Assembly: GCA_964626885.1 (NCBI GenBank)
Contig: CAZVJA010000274.1
Coordinates: 1 to 6,086 of the forward strand
DNA from: CAZVJA01 sp964626885
GTDB lineage: Bacteria > Planctomycetota > Planctomycetia > Planctomycetales > Planctomycetaceae
Direction: 5' to 3'
Length of the DNA stretch: 6,086 nucleotides
Under the pieces are notes generated by a model. It was not told the DNA's origin, did not search any database, and saw only the letters and a program-made list of their open reading frames with translations. The position numbers and the translations under genes were made by a program. This document shows, in pieces, positions 5,302 through 6,086 of the stretch (within the stretch, counting starts at the first letter, position 1; every line of letters begins with the position of its first letter).

Positions 5302-6086
5302 ATGGAATTGCCGAACATGACCGAGGAACTGGAAATCGCCGGACCACCGATCACGGAGCTTTCGAAAATGCAGCGCCGCGTGCTCGGCACGCTTCTCGAA
5401 AAAGCCTTTACCACCCCGGAGTATTATCCTCTCACTCTCAAGGCGCTCACCACTGGCTGTAATCAAAAGAACAACCGTAACCCGCTGACGAATTACACTG
5501 AGGACGACGTGCTCCCGATCATCGACGAGCTGCGCGAGCTGGGTCTGGTGGCGGTGGTGCATACCGAAACGGGACGCACCGAACGCTACCGACACTATAT
5601 GCGCAAGCGGTTTCAGTTTTCCGAGCAACAATTGGCGATCCTCACGGAACTGCTGCTCCGGGGAAAACAATCGGTCGGCGACTTGCGATCCCGTGCCAGC
5701 CGGATGGTTCCTATCGACAGCCTCGACGATCTGCGAGATGCACTGCGCGGATTGAAAGAACACAACGCCGTACAATCGACCGGACCGCTCGAACGCCGCG
5801 GCGTCGAGGTCGACCACAACTTTTATCTTCCTCGCGAGGGGAATACGCTCAATTACGACGACTCGGCGGAGGAGGATGAACCACCTTCCGAAAACAGCTC
5901 CACGATCGTAACACGCCGAGCTGCCATAAACGCGGTCGAGTCCCAGTCCTCTGATACTTCCCGGCTTGAGGCAGCCGAATCGGCCCTCGCGCGGCTGCAA
6001 AGCGAAAACTCCGAGCTGCGTCAGACCATTGAGTCTTTGCAACAGGAGCTGCAGGAAATGTCGGACAGGCTGAGTCGCTTGGAGCG
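5302..6086 (+). CDS. yceH: YceH / DUF480 family protein, C-terminus beyond window
   Basis: At least 261 residues are visible and the frame is still open at the edge. Residues about 19-190 align by eye with E. coli YceH (about 215 residues). The matches are 'LSKMQRRVLGTLLEKAFTTPEYYPLTL' followed by 'CNQKNNRNP' near the N-terminus, then 'LTELLLRGKQSVGDLRSRASRM' and 'RGVEVDHNFYLP'. The family consists of two winged-helix-like domains. A DNA-binding role is plausible from the fold, but the function is not established. After the conserved part comes an acidic linker ('DDSAEEDEPP') and then, from about residue 222, a heptad-patterned helix ('LEAAESALARLQSENSELRQ...LQQELQEMSDRLSRLE') that should form a coiled coil and oligomerise. 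Start could be ATG 5302 or ATG 5317; neither has a good ribosome site. The gene probably shares a transcript with the M28 gene. Confidence 0.9.
   Translation, partial: MELPNMTEELEIAGPPITELSKMQRRVLGTLLEKAFTTPEYYPLTLKALTTGCNQKNNRNPLTNYTEDDVLPIIDELRELGLVAVVHTETGRTERYRHYMRKRFQFSEQQLAILTELLLRGKQSVGDLRSRASRMVPIDSLDDLRDALRGLKEHNAVQSTGPLERRGVEVDHNFYLPREGNTLNYDDSAEEDEPPSENSSTIVTRRAAINAVESQSSDTSRLEAAESALARLQSENSELRQTIESLQQELQEMSDRLSRLE

Noticed and set aside
4915..6042. 375-codon minus-strand open frame
   Set aside because: It lies antisense to the M28 and YceH genes, both of which show strong family motifs. Its sequence shows no recognisable domain, and it lacks a separate promoter region. Long antisense frames are expected from the codon bias of GC-rich genes.

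Overview
The window looks like a chromosomal segment of a Planctomycetota bacterium. The clearest sign is the large exported protein at 1381-3294: an Arg-Pro/Gly-rich region, an Asp-Arg and His-Trp-rich segment, TPRs containing a 'GPGWDWTTL' signature, and a small C-terminal beta domain ending 'GGPPGDPGLKF'. I recall this combination from many planctomycete genomes. The placement comes from memory of protein families, not from a search. Base composition is moderately GC-rich, and no mobile element, CRISPR array or phage-like gene is visible.

Layout. The left edge (1-108, minus strand) probably carries the first 36 codons of a gene that leaves the window. It is separated by about 300 bp of apparently non-coding DNA from two plus-strand genes that probably form a unit. 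The first (411-1343) is an exported protein with a SnoaL-like/DUF4440 domain followed by a second beta-rich domain. The second (1381-3294), 37 bp downstream with a strong Shine-Dalgarno, is the large modular repeat/TPR protein. Next, on the minus strand, comes a complete tRNA-Ser(GCU) (3411-3499) with a convincing intrinsic terminator (3365-3398) lying between it and the end of the TPR gene. To the right, three closely spaced plus-strand genes follow: a small TPR protein (3763-4293), an M28-family zinc aminopeptidase-like protein (4387-5283) and a YceH/DUF480 protein (5302 to the right edge, incomplete).

How they may work together. The left pair are both predicted to be exported and probably act in the periplasm or cell envelope; their shared task is unknown. 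The right trio shows no signal peptides and is probably cytoplasmic. The spacing suggests co-transcription, but the three families have no established common pathway. Several long antisense ORFs in this window appear to be codon-bias shadows of the real genes. I found no convincing new defence, mobile or RNA system. The most interesting item is the architecture of the 637-residue exported protein and its pairing with the SnoaL-like gene.
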